A DNA stretch of 64,000 nucleotides, taken from Trichococcus patagoniensis. GTDB lineage: Bacteria > Bacillota > Bacilli > Lactobacillales > Aerococcaceae. The notes below the pieces were generated by a model that worked only from the letters and a program-made list of their open reading frames with translations, searched no databases and was not told where the DNA came from. Below are positions 17,615 through 25,882 of the stretch, in pieces. Numbering within the stretch: the stretch's first letter is position 1; every line of letters starts with the position of its first letter. The position numbers and the translations under genes are program-made. The stretch lies in contig NZ_QAOM01000004.1 of assembly GCF_003051085.1 (NCBI RefSeq), positions 62,001 through 126,000 on the forward strand, given 5' to 3'.

Positions 17615-19284
17615 CGCTGTTGTTCCCCTTCTTTTTGCTCGAATCCTTCGTAAATGAAGGTTTCGAAATCCGCATATTTTTCTTTTGTTTGCCCGTTTCC
17701 GGAAGCAAATAGCCCGATATAGGCACCGACAAAGCCGCCCGCGGTTTCCGAACCCATGAAGGATCCATCCACTTGATCCGCAACCGAAGCCAACTCCTCA
17801 ATGGATGGCCCCGCATAGAAGCTGTAACGTGAGCCGTTCCCTTGCACTTGCAGCACATAATCGGTTTGTTGCGGCGCAGCAGCGATTTCGCCTACTACCG
17901 CTTCGCTGAAGTGCTGGATGCCCGCTTGATCATAGTGCGATACTACCCGCAGGCAGCGCACGACAGGCACCCCCTCCTGATTTTTAGCGATTTCCAACCG
18001 CAGCTGATTGGCGTCATTCTGCAGCACGACGATTCCCGCCGTCTCGTTTTCTTCGGGAGAAAAATGAACAGTGACTGTCGCCTGAAAATCCAAGTGCTGC
18101 TGGCGCCTGCCTGCGAAGCTGATGTTTTCTTTTGTTTTGCCGATCTTCGCGATGCGGCTGAAGACACTTCCGTCCGTGTTATCGAATTCCCAAGGGACCA
18201 TCGTGTTCTGCAATAATTTCAGGCGCAATTGACCAGCCTCTACCTTGGCGAAGGTTTCATGCGGGGTGCCCAAAAAGTTCCACGCAAATCCCAGTTCCTT
18301 ATCGAAATTTTCAACAAGCGGATCCTTGAAATCATTGACGGTACGCACAGTCGGTTGCCAATCCGGCAAGCCGGGCGAGGGATACGTCCACTCCACTTTG
18401 CCTGTGCCTTTGCTGACGACCGGCCAGCCGTCCTCCCACACGACCGGCACGAGGAAGGTTTCGCGGCCCAACATCTTGTGCCGACCCTCAGCCAAGCGTG
18501 AACCGAGGCAAACCATGTACCAATTGCCGTTCGCCAATTCGACCAAATCACCATGGCCGACATTCCAGATCGGAAAGCCTTTCCCGAGGTGGCGATGGGT
18601 CAGGATCGGGTTGCCTTGGTAATTCTCATATTCCCCAAAAATCGACTTGCTGCGGCTGATCGTTACGGCGTGGAAGTGTTCCGTTCCGCCTTCCGCAATC
18701 AGCAGATAGTAATAGCCGTCTTTCTTATACAAATGCGGTCCTTCCGGCGCTTCCGCGTTCACTTGCGCCCCAGTCCCGATGATGTGGCGCTCGCCAATTA
18801 ACTCGAACGTGGCCAGATCGATTTCGGAACACCAGATGCCTTGTCTGGATCCGGATTCGTCATCGAAGCGGGTAGTCCCTGTGTAATAGCATTTCCCGTC
18901 TTCGTCCCAGAAAAGCGAAGGGTCGATGCCGTCCGCGCCTTCGATGATCTGCATATCCGACCAGGGACCGGCCGGGTTTGTGGCCGTTACGATAAAGTTG
19001 ACGACGCCCATGCTCATGTTTGTCGTGATCATATAAAACGTGTCGTTGTGGTGACGGATTGTCGGGGCAAAGATGCCTGCCGAAATCATTTCATGCGTCA
19101 GCGGCAATTGCTCTGGACGATCCAGCACGTGGCCGATCTGTTCCCATTGCTCCAAATCTTTGCTGTGGAACATGGGAACGCCCGGAAAATAACTGAAACT
19201 GGAAGTCACGAGATAAAAATCATCCCCAACCCGGCAAATCGATGGGTCCGGATAAAAGCCCGGCAAAATAGGATTCCGGATCAT
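17611..19284 (-). CDS. GH43 beta-xylosidase / alpha-L-arabinofuranosidase
   Basis: 557 residues. The five-bladed propeller (about 1-310) opens with NPILPGFYPDPSICRVGDDF, whose Asp is the general base; the acid Glu lies in EAPEGPHLY. The second half (about 325-545) is a concanavalin-like beta-sandwich typical of XynB-type xylosidases. Cytoplasmic. The start ATG overlaps the GH2 stop codon by 4 bases, with GAAGGAG inside the end of GH2. It acts on xylo- or arabino-oligosaccharides together with the flanking GH2 and GH3 enzymes. Confidence 0.95.
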   Translation of the reverse strand: MIRNPILPGFYPDPSICRVGDDFYLVTSSFSYFPGVPMFHSKDLEQWEQIGHVLDRPEQLPLTHEMISAGIFAPTIRHHNDTFYMITTNMSMGVVNFIVTATNPAGPWSDMQIIEGADGIDPSLFWDEDGKCYYTGTTRFDDESGSRQGIWCSEIDLATFELIGERHIIGTGAQVNAEAPEGPHLYKKDGYYYLLIAEGGTEHFHAVTISRSKSIFGEYENYQGNPILTHRHLGKGFPIWNVGHGDLVELANGNWYMVCLGSRLAEGRHKMLGRETFLVPVVWEDGWPVVSKGTGKVEWTYPSPGLPDWQPTVRTVNDFKDPLVENFDKELGFAWNFLGTPHETFAKVEAGQLRLKLLQNTMVPWEFDNTDGSVFSRIAKIGKTKENISFAGRRQQHLDFQATVTVHFSPEENETAGIVVLQNDANQLRLEIAKNQEGVPVVRCLRVVSHYDQAGIQHFSEAVVGEIAAAPQQTDYVLQVQGNGSRYSFYAGPSIEELASVADQVDGSFMGSETAGGFVGAYIGLFASGNGQTKEKYADFETFIYEGFEQKEGEQQR

Positions 19285-21767
19285 ACCATTGCTCCTTCTG
19301 CGACGGGAGATGCCAGCTGATCTGATTCCGACTCATACAGGAACAGTTCCAGTGATTCCACGTCTCCGTTCGCTGCCGTCAGGGTCAAGACGACATTTTC
19401 CGCTTTGGTATTTTTCTTGAGGACGATCATCGCTTGGCCATTGAACGTTTGCGTCTCATCGTTTTCGAGAGTGGTTTCCGGTTGAGGATTCCCGCTGCCG
19501 AAACCGATGACAGTTGCCCCGCCGGAAACGGCCAATTTGATGGTTTGATCGGCATCGGTCGCAACCGTTCCGGCCGCATCACAATAAGTGACGGGAACAT
19601 AAATGAGCTCGTCCATGATTTCCTCCGATCCGAAGACGAAGCTCCGGTCTGCTCCGGCAGTCGCCAACTCAAAGCGGCTGATTTCTTGCCCATTTTCGTA
19701 AGCTACGGCCGTCAGGGCTCCCGGCTCATAGGTCGTTTCGAAAAGCACGCGGTAGCCTGCCGCTTTGCCGGAAGCTTGTTTGCCAAGCGATTCGCCGTTG
19801 CGGAACAATTCGGCTTCCGTCCCAGGCGCATACACTTCGACGATCACCGGCTTGCCTTCACACCCCTGCCACGTCCAGCTCGACAGATTATCGCTCATGA
19901 TCCAAGGCGTTTTCATCAAATGCTGGCCGTATCTGTGCGGATTTTGGACCGTGATGTACGGATTTTCCCGCAAACCAAAGACGATTTCGCGCAAGTAGGA
20001 AGCCGGGCGACGGATACCGGTTAGGTCGATATCTCCCACATAAGCCAATTGGTTAGGGAATCTGGCACCAAAACCGCCTTCGCCCCATTGATAGGCCGGC
20101 ACACCGATGCCCGCTTCTCCCAAGTAATCCCAGCCGGTCCAAGTGAAGTCACCGATCACTTGCGGCAGTTTTTCAATCAAATCCCAGTTGCGGGCGATTT
20201 CAGGCGGATACGTTTCGCTGCCGACCATGACACGGTTCGGGTAAGTCACGCTGTCTCCCTCATAGCGGGCCGTCATATAGTTGTAACCCGCGATATCCAA
20301 CGGGCTGCAAGCCGTTTCCAGTCGTTCCGAGATGGCCGGATGCACGACGATATCGTCCAAGTGACCATCCATCAGCGTCATGAAGTCGTTGACATTGCCT
20401 TCGATCTCGCCTTTCTCCTGCAGATCCGAAACGACATCGCCGACAATCTGACCGACCTTGTCTCCGGCCGCAAAAACGCCGTTGATGCCTGCCAAAGTGA
20501 AGCGGGTGTCGTCCAACGATTTGATTTTGGCGCAAAGATCATGGCAGACTTTCGCTCCGTGAGGCAGACCGATTTCGGGAATCTCATTTCCGACTGAATA
20601 AAGGATGACCGCCGGATGGTTATAATCCTTGCGGACCATCGCTGTCACATCTTTTTCCCACCATTCTTGGAAATAGAGGCCATAATCATAATCGGATTTC
20701 ATGCGGTTCCACATATCGAACGTTTCGTCCATCACGTACATGCCCAAGCGGTCGCAAGCGCGCAACATCGCAGGCGCCATCGGGTGATGGGACATCCGGA
20801 TCGCGTTGAAGCCGGCTTCCTTCAGCAGTTTGACTTGGCGGAATTGGGCGTCCTCGTAAGTGGCGGCACCCAACAGGCCGCTGTCGTGATGGATGCAGGC
20901 TCCGCGAAGTTTCACCGTTTCACCGTTCACGCGCAAGCCGCGCTTCGCATCCACCTGCAACGTCCGGATGCCGAAAGTCGTCTCTGCTTCGTCCAGCAAT
21001 TCCCCATCGGCGTACAGCTTGCTTTCGCAGGTGTACAGGCTTGGATTTTCATCCGACCAGCGATCCGGGTTTTCCACGGTCACACGCTGTTTGATGATCC
21101 GTTCTTCTTGTTCGAACAACACAAAAGGCGAGCGTTCTTTCGCGACTTCGTTCCCTTCCACATCACGGATCACGTTTTCCAACACCAAATGACACGGTGC
21201 ATACTGCCTTGTCTTCACTTCTGTCGCAATGTCCAGCACCGCCAAACTTTCATCGGCTTCCGCCGTTTTGATCTGGATCCCTTCCGGCACCAGATGCGTC
21301 ACATCCGAAACCAGCAGGTAGACATCGCGGTAGATCCCCCCGCCCGAATACCAGCGGCTGTTCGTCATCGCGCCGTTGCGGACTTGGACACGGATTTCAT
21401 TCTCTTCGCCGTAGCGCAGAAAAGCATTAAGCGGCACATAGAAAGTCGAGTAGCCGAACATATTCTTGCCTGCCAGCTCGCCGTTTACGTAGACCATGGC
21501 GTTCATATACACGCCTTCGAATTTCAGAAAAACCGTTTTTTCTTTGTAATCAGCCGGGGCGTGGAGCGTCTTCACATAATTATAGAATGCCCCGTCATAA
21601 TAGCCGGTGTTGCCGCCGTTCAGGCTCTCTGCGTGCGGTTTATTTTCGAACATCGCATCATGCGGTACCGTGATTTCCTTGGCTGTTTCCGGCACATTCC
21701 ATACCAATGCAAAGGAGTCCTTGTTCTCCCAGAATTTCCACTTGTCATTAAATTTTTGCTCTATCAT
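19281..21767 (-). CDS. GH2 beta-galactosidase-like glycosidase
   Basis: About 828 residues. Sugar-binding jelly roll (about 5-165, with SRWYSGGGIYRDVYL), immunoglobulin-like domain, TIM barrel with ILYSVGNEIPE (acid/base Glu) and VMVGSETYPPE (nucleophile Glu), then two C-terminal beta domains. The family includes beta-galactosidases, beta-mannosidases and beta-glucuronidases; the exact specificity is not clear. GTG at 21776 is in frame, but the ATG at 21767 has GAGAGGG at correct spacing. First gene of the operon. A partly cre-like TGAAAGCGTATACC lies about 20 bases before it and the shared 13-bp motif about 110 bases before it. Confidence 0.93.
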   Translation of the reverse strand: MIEQKFNDKWKFWENKDSFALVWNVPETAKEITVPHDAMFENKPHAESLNGGNTGYYDGAFYNYVKTLHAPADYKEKTVFLKFEGVYMNAMVYVNGELAGKNMFGYSTFYVPLNAFLRYGEENEIRVQVRNGAMTNSRWYSGGGIYRDVYLLVSDVTHLVPEGIQIKTAEADESLAVLDIATEVKTRQYAPCHLVLENVIRDVEGNEVAKERSPFVLFEQEERIIKQRVTVENPDRWSDENPSLYTCESKLYADGELLDEAETTFGIRTLQVDAKRGLRVNGETVKLRGACIHHDSGLLGAATYEDAQFRQVKLLKEAGFNAIRMSHHPMAPAMLRACDRLGMYVMDETFDMWNRMKSDYDYGLYFQEWWEKDVTAMVRKDYNHPAVILYSVGNEIPEIGLPHGAKVCHDLCAKIKSLDDTRFTLAGINGVFAAGDKVGQIVGDVVSDLQEKGEIEGNVNDFMTLMDGHLDDIVVHPAISERLETACSPLDIAGYNYMTARYEGDSVTYPNRVMVGSETYPPEIARNWDLIEKLPQVIGDFTWTGWDYLGEAGIGVPAYQWGEGGFGARFPNQLAYVGDIDLTGIRRPASYLREIVFGLRENPYITVQNPHRYGQHLMKTPWIMSDNLSSWTWQGCEGKPVIVEVYAPGTEAELFRNGESLGKQASGKAAGYRVLFETTYEPGALTAVAYENGQEISRFELATAGADRSFVFGSEEIMDELIYVPVTYCDAAGTVATDADQTIKLAVSGGATVIGFGSGNPQPETTLENDETQTFNGQAMIVLKKNTKAENVVLTLTAANGDVESLELFLYESESDQLASPVAEGAMV

Positions 21768-21783
21768 TTCATCCACCCTCTCT

Positions 21784-21797
21784 GGTATACGCTTTCA
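21784..21797 (-). promoter_or_regulatory. cre-like catabolite operator ahead of the GH2 operon
   Basis: Minus-strand TGAAAGCGTATACC agrees with the CcpA site consensus except at the last base. It lies between the likely -10 (TATAGT) and the start codon, a position suited to repression. Confidence 0.5.
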
Positions 21798-21875
21798 TTT
21801 GCAGGTATGCCCACTCTCACTATACAGTTTAACCGTGTTCCGGAACGGATTCCATGCCATTTGATAGTTTATATC

Positions 21876-21888
21876 CGACATTTTTTAA
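21876..21888 (-). promoter_or_regulatory. Shared motif TTAAAAAATGTCG ahead of the GH2 operon
   Basis: Same 13-mer and orientation as at 9414 and 15285, about 110 bases before the start codon and upstream of the -10-like TATAGT. Confidence 0.6.
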
Positions 21889-21959
21889 GGTATCCGCGGG
21901 TGTATGGACTGCGCGCAATGTGCGCGGGGGCCGCGGGGTTGGGATTGGGTTGGAATGTG

Positions 21960-22112
21960 CCGCTCCTCCGGTGAAGGGCTGCCTCGCCGGAGGAGCGGAA
22001 GCGTTCGGACGCTCAACTCCGATGAGGACCCGCTCACCGGAGTTCATCGAATGCTCGGAGGCCTGTTCTCCGGCGAATGCTTGCTTCACCGGAGAACAGG
22101 CCTCCCCAACAA
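21960..22112. repeat. Palindromic 51-bp-period repeat, family 1, locus D (3 units)
   Basis: Hairpins CTCCGGTGAA, CTCCGATGAG and CTCCGGCGAA start exactly 51 bases apart. They lie downstream of the pgmB terminator and upstream of the GH2 promoter. Confidence 0.85.
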
Positions 22113-22132
22113 ATCCGAAACGAAAGAAGGAC

Positions 22133-22162
22133 AATAAAAATAGACTTGCCAGCCGGCAAGTC
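22133..22162 (-). terminator. Terminator of the stand-alone pgmB
   Basis: On the minus strand GACTTGCC-GGCT-GGCAAGTC is followed by TATTTTTATT. Confidence 0.85.
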
Positions 22163-22174
22163 CACTTCTATCCG

Positions 22175-22840
22175 TTATTTTTTGCGGTTTTCCCACGTTT
22201 CCCGCAATACAGCTAGCGACAGGTCGGCTGTGCTCGGCAGTACGCGGTCGGCCAATGCCAAAACTTGTTCATCGCCTACCGCGACCGCCACAATGCCGGC
22301 CGCTTTGATGGCTTCAACGCCAGAAGCCGCATCTTCAACCCCGACGCAGTCAGCCGGAGCGACGCCCGCCAACTGTGCGCCCGCCAGAAAGATATCCGGC
22401 GCCGGTTTGCCGGCTGCGACAGTCGCCGGATCGACGATGCCGTCAAAATACGCCCGCACCTGCAGCAGATCAAGGATGCCCGGAGCGTTCTTGCTTGCGG
22501 AAGTCACGATCATTTTGATGCCAGCGGATTTCAGCTCTTCCAACAGCGGAATGATGCCCGGCAAGATATCGGCCGGCGTCATTTCCTTGATCAATTCCAA
22601 GTAATCCGCATTCTTTTTGACGCACAATTCATCTTTTTCGGCTGAGGAATATTTATCCGCAACCCCGCCTTGCGCCAATATGCGCTCCAGTGAATCAATG
22701 CGGCTTACACCCTTCAGTTCCTCGTTGAAAGCCTCATCCACTTCAATGCCCAGCTCCGCTCCCAAATCACGCCACGCCAAAAAATGAAATTTCGCTGTAT
22801 CCGTGATCACACCATCCAAATCAAATAGTACCGCTTTCAT
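22175..22840 (-). CDS. pgmB: Beta-phosphoglucomutase (second copy)
   Basis: 221 residues, HAD superfamily. FDLDGVITDTA supplies nucleophile Asp7 and acid/base Asp9; VTSASKNAP and GVEDAASGVEAI are motifs II to IV. The enzyme interconverts beta-glucose 1-phosphate and glucose 6-phosphate via the 1,6-bisphosphate. It is strikingly similar to the malB copy at 40076-40750, including the block DEAFNEELKGVSR. This copy is monocistronic, with its own promoter, a possible operator and a terminator, so it may serve another phosphorylase pathway. SD AAAGGGATGG. Confidence 0.95.
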   Translation of the reverse strand: MKAVLFDLDGVITDTAKFHFLAWRDLGAELGIEVDEAFNEELKGVSRIDSLERILAQGGVADKYSSAEKDELCVKKNADYLELIKEMTPADILPGIIPLLEELKSAGIKMIVTSASKNAPGILDLLQVRAYFDGIVDPATVAAGKPAPDIFLAGAQLAGVAPADCVGVEDAASGVEAIKAAGIVAVAVGDEQVLALADRVLPSTADLSLAVLRETWENRKK

Positions 22841-22882
22841 ATCCCCATCCCTTTCGTCTGCATTTCTGCCGCAATTGTAATT

Positions 22883-22928
22883 GCTTGAATTTAGTTCAAA
22901 GCTTACGCAAGAAAAAAGGAGTTGTCAA
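22883..22928 (-). promoter_or_regulatory. pgmB promoter with downstream operator-like palindrome
   Basis: On the minus strand TTGACA (22923-22928) and TAAGCT (22900-22905) are 17 bases apart. The imperfect palindrome GCTTTGAACTAAATTCAAGC (22883-22902) overlaps the -10 and start region, as a repressor site would. Confidence 0.55.
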
Positions 22929-22996
22929 CGGATAACATGGATGGTCAATTATTTTACATCTATTCGTTCATTCATCTAGAATCGCCAGAATCTTCC

Positions 22997-23040
22997 CATC
23001 CACCTTGCAAATGATTGCGTAATCATTTGCAAGGCGGATG
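22997..23040. other. Long 20-bp hairpin in the pgmB-yccF gap
   Basis: Arms 22997-23016 and 23021-23040 pair over 20 bases with one mismatch (a G-U wobble on the minus strand) around the loop GCGT. No T run follows, so it is not a typical terminator. Confidence 0.6.
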
Positions 23041-23106
23041 GTTGTTATTGCCGAGAATTACCGAAAAAAACTTTACAGGCCAAGATTTCTCTGCATCTCA
23101 TTCCCA

Positions 23107-23178
23107 TAACAAAAAACGGGGAGTGATTCGCCTACAGCAAGTCCGAAACCCCAAACTCACCTTCGCCAATCACTCCCC
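23107..23178 (-). terminator. Probable terminator of yccF
   Basis: On the minus strand GGGGAGTGATT pairs with AATCACTCCCC across a 39-nt loop, then GTTTTTTGTT. Confidence 0.6.
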
Positions 23179-23236
23179 CCCACAGCGCGATAAATATATT
23201 TACAAAAATACATCCTCTAATTTCTATTCTCAGATG

Positions 23237-23605
23237 TTAGCCAATCTTGTAGATCTCCGCCCCGAACGGGAACAGAGCCAACTTGGCATGCTTGAAGTGC
23301 TGCATACCGAACGGAATGCCCACAATCGTCAGGCAGAAAATGATGCCCAGGATGACTTCCTCAGCCGCCAATGCCACGCCGCCCAACAGCATCCAGATGA
23401 CATTGATCACAAAGGACGTGCCGCTCTCGCTGATGCGGATTTCCCTTCCGAACGGCACCGCCGCCATCACCGCGAACTTGAAGCATTGCATGCCGACCGG
23501 AATCCCGACAATGGTCAAGCACCACAGAACGCCTATCACGACCCAGGAAGCAAAACTGATGAAACCGCCCAAAACAAACCAAATCAGATTCATTAGAAAA
23601 TTCAT
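23237..23605 (-). CDS. yccF: YccF domain-containing membrane protein
   Basis: 122 residues from the ATG at 23605; an in-frame TTG at 23614 has no room for a ribosome-binding site. Two repeated halves each hold a hydrophobic helix ending in CLTIVGIPxGMQ and a short PFG segment (CFKFAVMAAVPFGREI and HFKHAKLALFPFGAEI). This internal duplication is the YccF (DUF307) signature. Inner-membrane protein of unknown function, sometimes linked to ion or osmotic balance. Monocistronic. Confidence 0.9.
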   Translation of the reverse strand: MNFLMNLIWFVLGGFISFASWVVIGVLWCLTIVGIPVGMQCFKFAVMAAVPFGREIRISESGTSFVINVIWMLLGGVALAAEEVILGIIFCLTIVGIPFGMQHFKHAKLALFPFGAEIYKIG

Positions 23606-23704
23606 GATCCCCAACCTCTCTTTCCCTTACATTATAACGCTTGAGAGGCTGGGAGGCATCGGACTAAGTACTGAATTTCCACTCATGTTCTATACTTTGC
23701 TAAC

Positions 23705-23855
23705 AGGCTCTCCTCCGGTGAACGCAGGCTTCGCCGGAGTTCACCCAACATTTCGTTATCGTCCTCCGATAAGGCTACTTTCGTCGGAGGTCCGGCCGAA
23801 AGTTACCGCTGTCCTCCGGGGAGCGGAGCTTAACCGGAGCTGACGACCATTTCAA
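23705..23855. repeat. Palindromic 51-bp-period repeat, family 1, locus E (3 units)
   Basis: Hairpins CCTCCGGTGA, CCTCCGATAA and CCTCCGGGGA start 51 and 50 bases apart. Linkers CCCAACATTTCG and CCGAAAGTTACCG are shared with locus B. They lie in the 3' flank of the HxlR gene. Confidence 0.85.
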
Positions 23856-23904
23856 ACCGAGCTCCTACGGCTACCCGGCACCATCCTCATCCGTCTTCGT
23901 CAGC

Positions 23905-24255
23905 CTATTTCGCACCCAAATTCTTTTTGCTCCACTCGCCCATGCTCTGGAGGATCGGGATGAAGCTTTGCCCCAACGGCGTCAGCGAGTATTCGACTTT
24001 AGGCGGGACTTCTTTGTAGACTTCCCGGTGAACCATGTTATCTTCTTCCAATTCCCTCAACTGTCTGGTCAATATTCCTTTTGAAATATTCGGCAGCAAC
24101 CGCTGGAGTTCGTTGAATCTTCTTGTCTGTGTGCTCAGATTCCACAAAATGATGATTTTCCATTTGCCTGCAATGATGTCTTGCGTTTGTGTGACGGGAC
24201 AGACCGTCGCCTCTATTTGTTCCTCAGGGAGGTCCCCGAACCAACTTCTTGCCAT
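23905..24255 (-). CDS. HxlR-family redox/aldehyde-type regulator
   Basis: 116 residues: a compact winged helix with the family pattern CPVTQTQDIIAGKWKIIILW, RRFNELQRLLPNISKGILT and the wing KVEYSLTPLG. The conserved cysteine (residue 19) before the first helix is the sensor for electrophiles or thiol stress in characterised members. It is divergent from the qorB-like gene, the classic arrangement of regulator and target. GAGAGGCG precedes the ATG. Confidence 0.93.
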   Translation of the reverse strand: MARSWFGDLPEEQIEATVCPVTQTQDIIAGKWKIIILWNLSTQTRRFNELQRLLPNISKGILTRQLRELEEDNMVHREVYKEVPPKVEYSLTPLGQSFIPILQSMGEWSKKNLGAK

Positions 24256-24389
24256 GATAAACGCCTCTCTTTCGCAATGGTCCTATTTTTGTGACTAGGT
24301 CATTTAAAAGTGCCTACTTTCAAAAAAACACCTACCGCTATATTATTAGGTTACAAAAGAAAAGTAAACAGAAATAGGAGCGATGCAAA

Positions 24390-25256
24390 ATGAAATTATT
24401 AGTAACCGGAGCGACCGGGAAATTCGGCACCAAAGTTATGGAGATTCTATTGAAGACTGTACCGGCAAATCAACTGGCAGTCAGTGTCCGCAACCCAGAG
24501 AAAGCGGAAGAATTACGCGCTCGAGGAGTGGACGTTCGCCAGGGGGATTTTGACCAGCCGGAAACATTGGATGCCGCTTTTGCAGGTATAGATCGTTTGT
24601 TGCTTATTTCTGCGGACGGGGACAACGAAACCAGAATCCGCCAGCACGCCAATGCGGTGGCTGCGGCCGAACGCGCCGGGGTTTCCTTCATCGCGTACAC
24701 CAGTTTGGCGAGTGCACAGGAAAGCAAAAATTTATTCGCCCCGACGCACCAGGCTACCGAAGCAGCTATCGTGAAAACCGAGATTCCTTACTCATTCCTG
24801 CGCAACAACTGGTACTTGGAGAATGAAATTTCAGGCATTCAAGGTGTCCTGGCAGGCGCTCCATGGCTGACATCGGCAGCGGACGGCAAGGTTGGCTGGG
24901 CACTGCAACAGGATTATGCGGAAGCAGCGGCGGCTGTCCTTTCCGGCGAAGGACATGAAAATACCATTTACGAACTGTCAGGTAAGCCCTTGACTCAGGA
25001 AGAACTGGCTGCGGCGCTTGGCGATGTGCTTGGAAAAGAGGTACAGGTGCAGCAGGTTGATGACGCTGCCTATGCCGAAATCATGGCGGACGCCGGTGTG
25101 CCGGATTTCGTGGTCCCGATTCTTGTCGAAATCCAAAAAAGCATCCGCGTAGGCTCGCTGGATGTTGAGAGTAATGACTTCGAAAAACTGCTCGGCCGCC
25201 CGGCAACGCCGATCCATGAAGGGCTGCGCCAAATCGTGGACGGAATCAAGCAATAG
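24390..25256 (+). CDS. qorB: NmrA/SDR-type NAD(P)H:quinone oxidoreductase (QorB-like)
   Basis: 288 residues, one Rossmann domain. GATGKFG at residues 7-13 binds NAD(P). The blocks LRNNWYLEN, LSGEGHENTIYELSG and LTQEELAAAL are typical of QorB/YtfG atypical SDRs. Expected role: reduction of quinones or reactive carbonyls, induced through the divergent HxlR regulator. RBS AGGAGCG. A decayed paralogue fragment with the same ENTVYELSGKPFTQE core lies at 59.95 kb. Confidence 0.93.
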   Translation: MKLLVTGATGKFGTKVMEILLKTVPANQLAVSVRNPEKAEELRARGVDVRQGDFDQPETLDAAFAGIDRLLLISADGDNETRIRQHANAVAAAERAGVSFIAYTSLASAQESKNLFAPTHQATEAAIVKTEIPYSFLRNNWYLENEISGIQGVLAGAPWLTSAADGKVGWALQQDYAEAAAAVLSGEGHENTIYELSGKPLTQEELAAALGDVLGKEVQVQQVDDAAYAEIMADAGVPDFVVPILVEIQKSIRVGSLDVESNDFEKLLGRPATPIHEGLRQIVDGIKQ

Positions 25257-25290
25257 CTTGCGCTCTCTTATAGAACTGCTTTAAAAAATA

Positions 25291-25372
25291 TAAAGGAGTC
25301 AATGCCTAGGCTGGTAATATTTTTTTGGAACCTCCAAAAAAATATCTCTGCCTTCCTGCATTGACTCCTTTA
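25291..25372 (+). terminator. Nested double-hairpin terminator after qorB
   Basis: Outer 15-bp stem (25291-25305 with 25358-25372) encloses a 13-bp inner hairpin of ATATTTTTTTGGA and its complement. The outer stem ends in TTTATTTTCTTT. Confidence 0.8.
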
Positions 25373-25524
25373 TTTTCTTTCGTGATTTACCTTGTCGATA
25401 ACTCACAATATAACGAATAGCGATATTTAAATCTTAATATATATATAACAATAAATATAAGAATTCATACGAAATGAAAAGGTATACTTATCTCAATAAA
25501 TAATAAAAGGAAGTAGGAGATCGC

Positions 25525-25722
25525 ATGGGTTTTTGGTATTTTCTGATGCTCTTTATAGGCATCGCTCTTCTTGTGGTAGGACTGAGAAATAAAGATGTTT
25601 CACGTTCAGTTAAAATTGTAAGTATGTCACTCGTTATCGGAGTTTTGTTTATTGTCGTTTCGCTAATTATGCTAATGCCAGGCAGCTCTGAAGTAGTCGG
25701 TCAGCTGTTACAACGAAATTAA
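25525..25722 (+). CDS. Small two-helix membrane protein
   Basis: 65 residues with a clear GGAAGTAGGAGA ahead of the ATG. Two hydrophobic helices (about 4-21 and 32-52) are separated by a charged turn (RNKDVSRSVK), with a short polar C-terminus. No family recognised. It is in an AT-rich stretch and not part of an obvious operon. Confidence 0.65.
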   Translation: MGFWYFLMLFIGIALLVVGLRNKDVSRSVKIVSMSLVIGVLFIVVSLIMLMPGSSEVVGQLLQRN

Positions 25723-25882
25723 TGATCAAAGAGAAACTTGTCATCCGATAAATCATCCGGCGGAATAGTCCGTAATAAGGCACCGCTCTTTCCTACCCAA
25801 CATCTTGATCGGTTCTCCGCACTATTTCTAAATGAGGGTTTAGTTCTACTTAAGGAGAAAACGCAATGCTTTTTTTCTTGAA

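Noticed and set aside
20616-21974. 452-codon open frame on the plus strand
   Set aside because: It is antisense to the GH2 gene, with His/Phe/Arg-rich composition typical of shadow frames and no ribosome-binding site.
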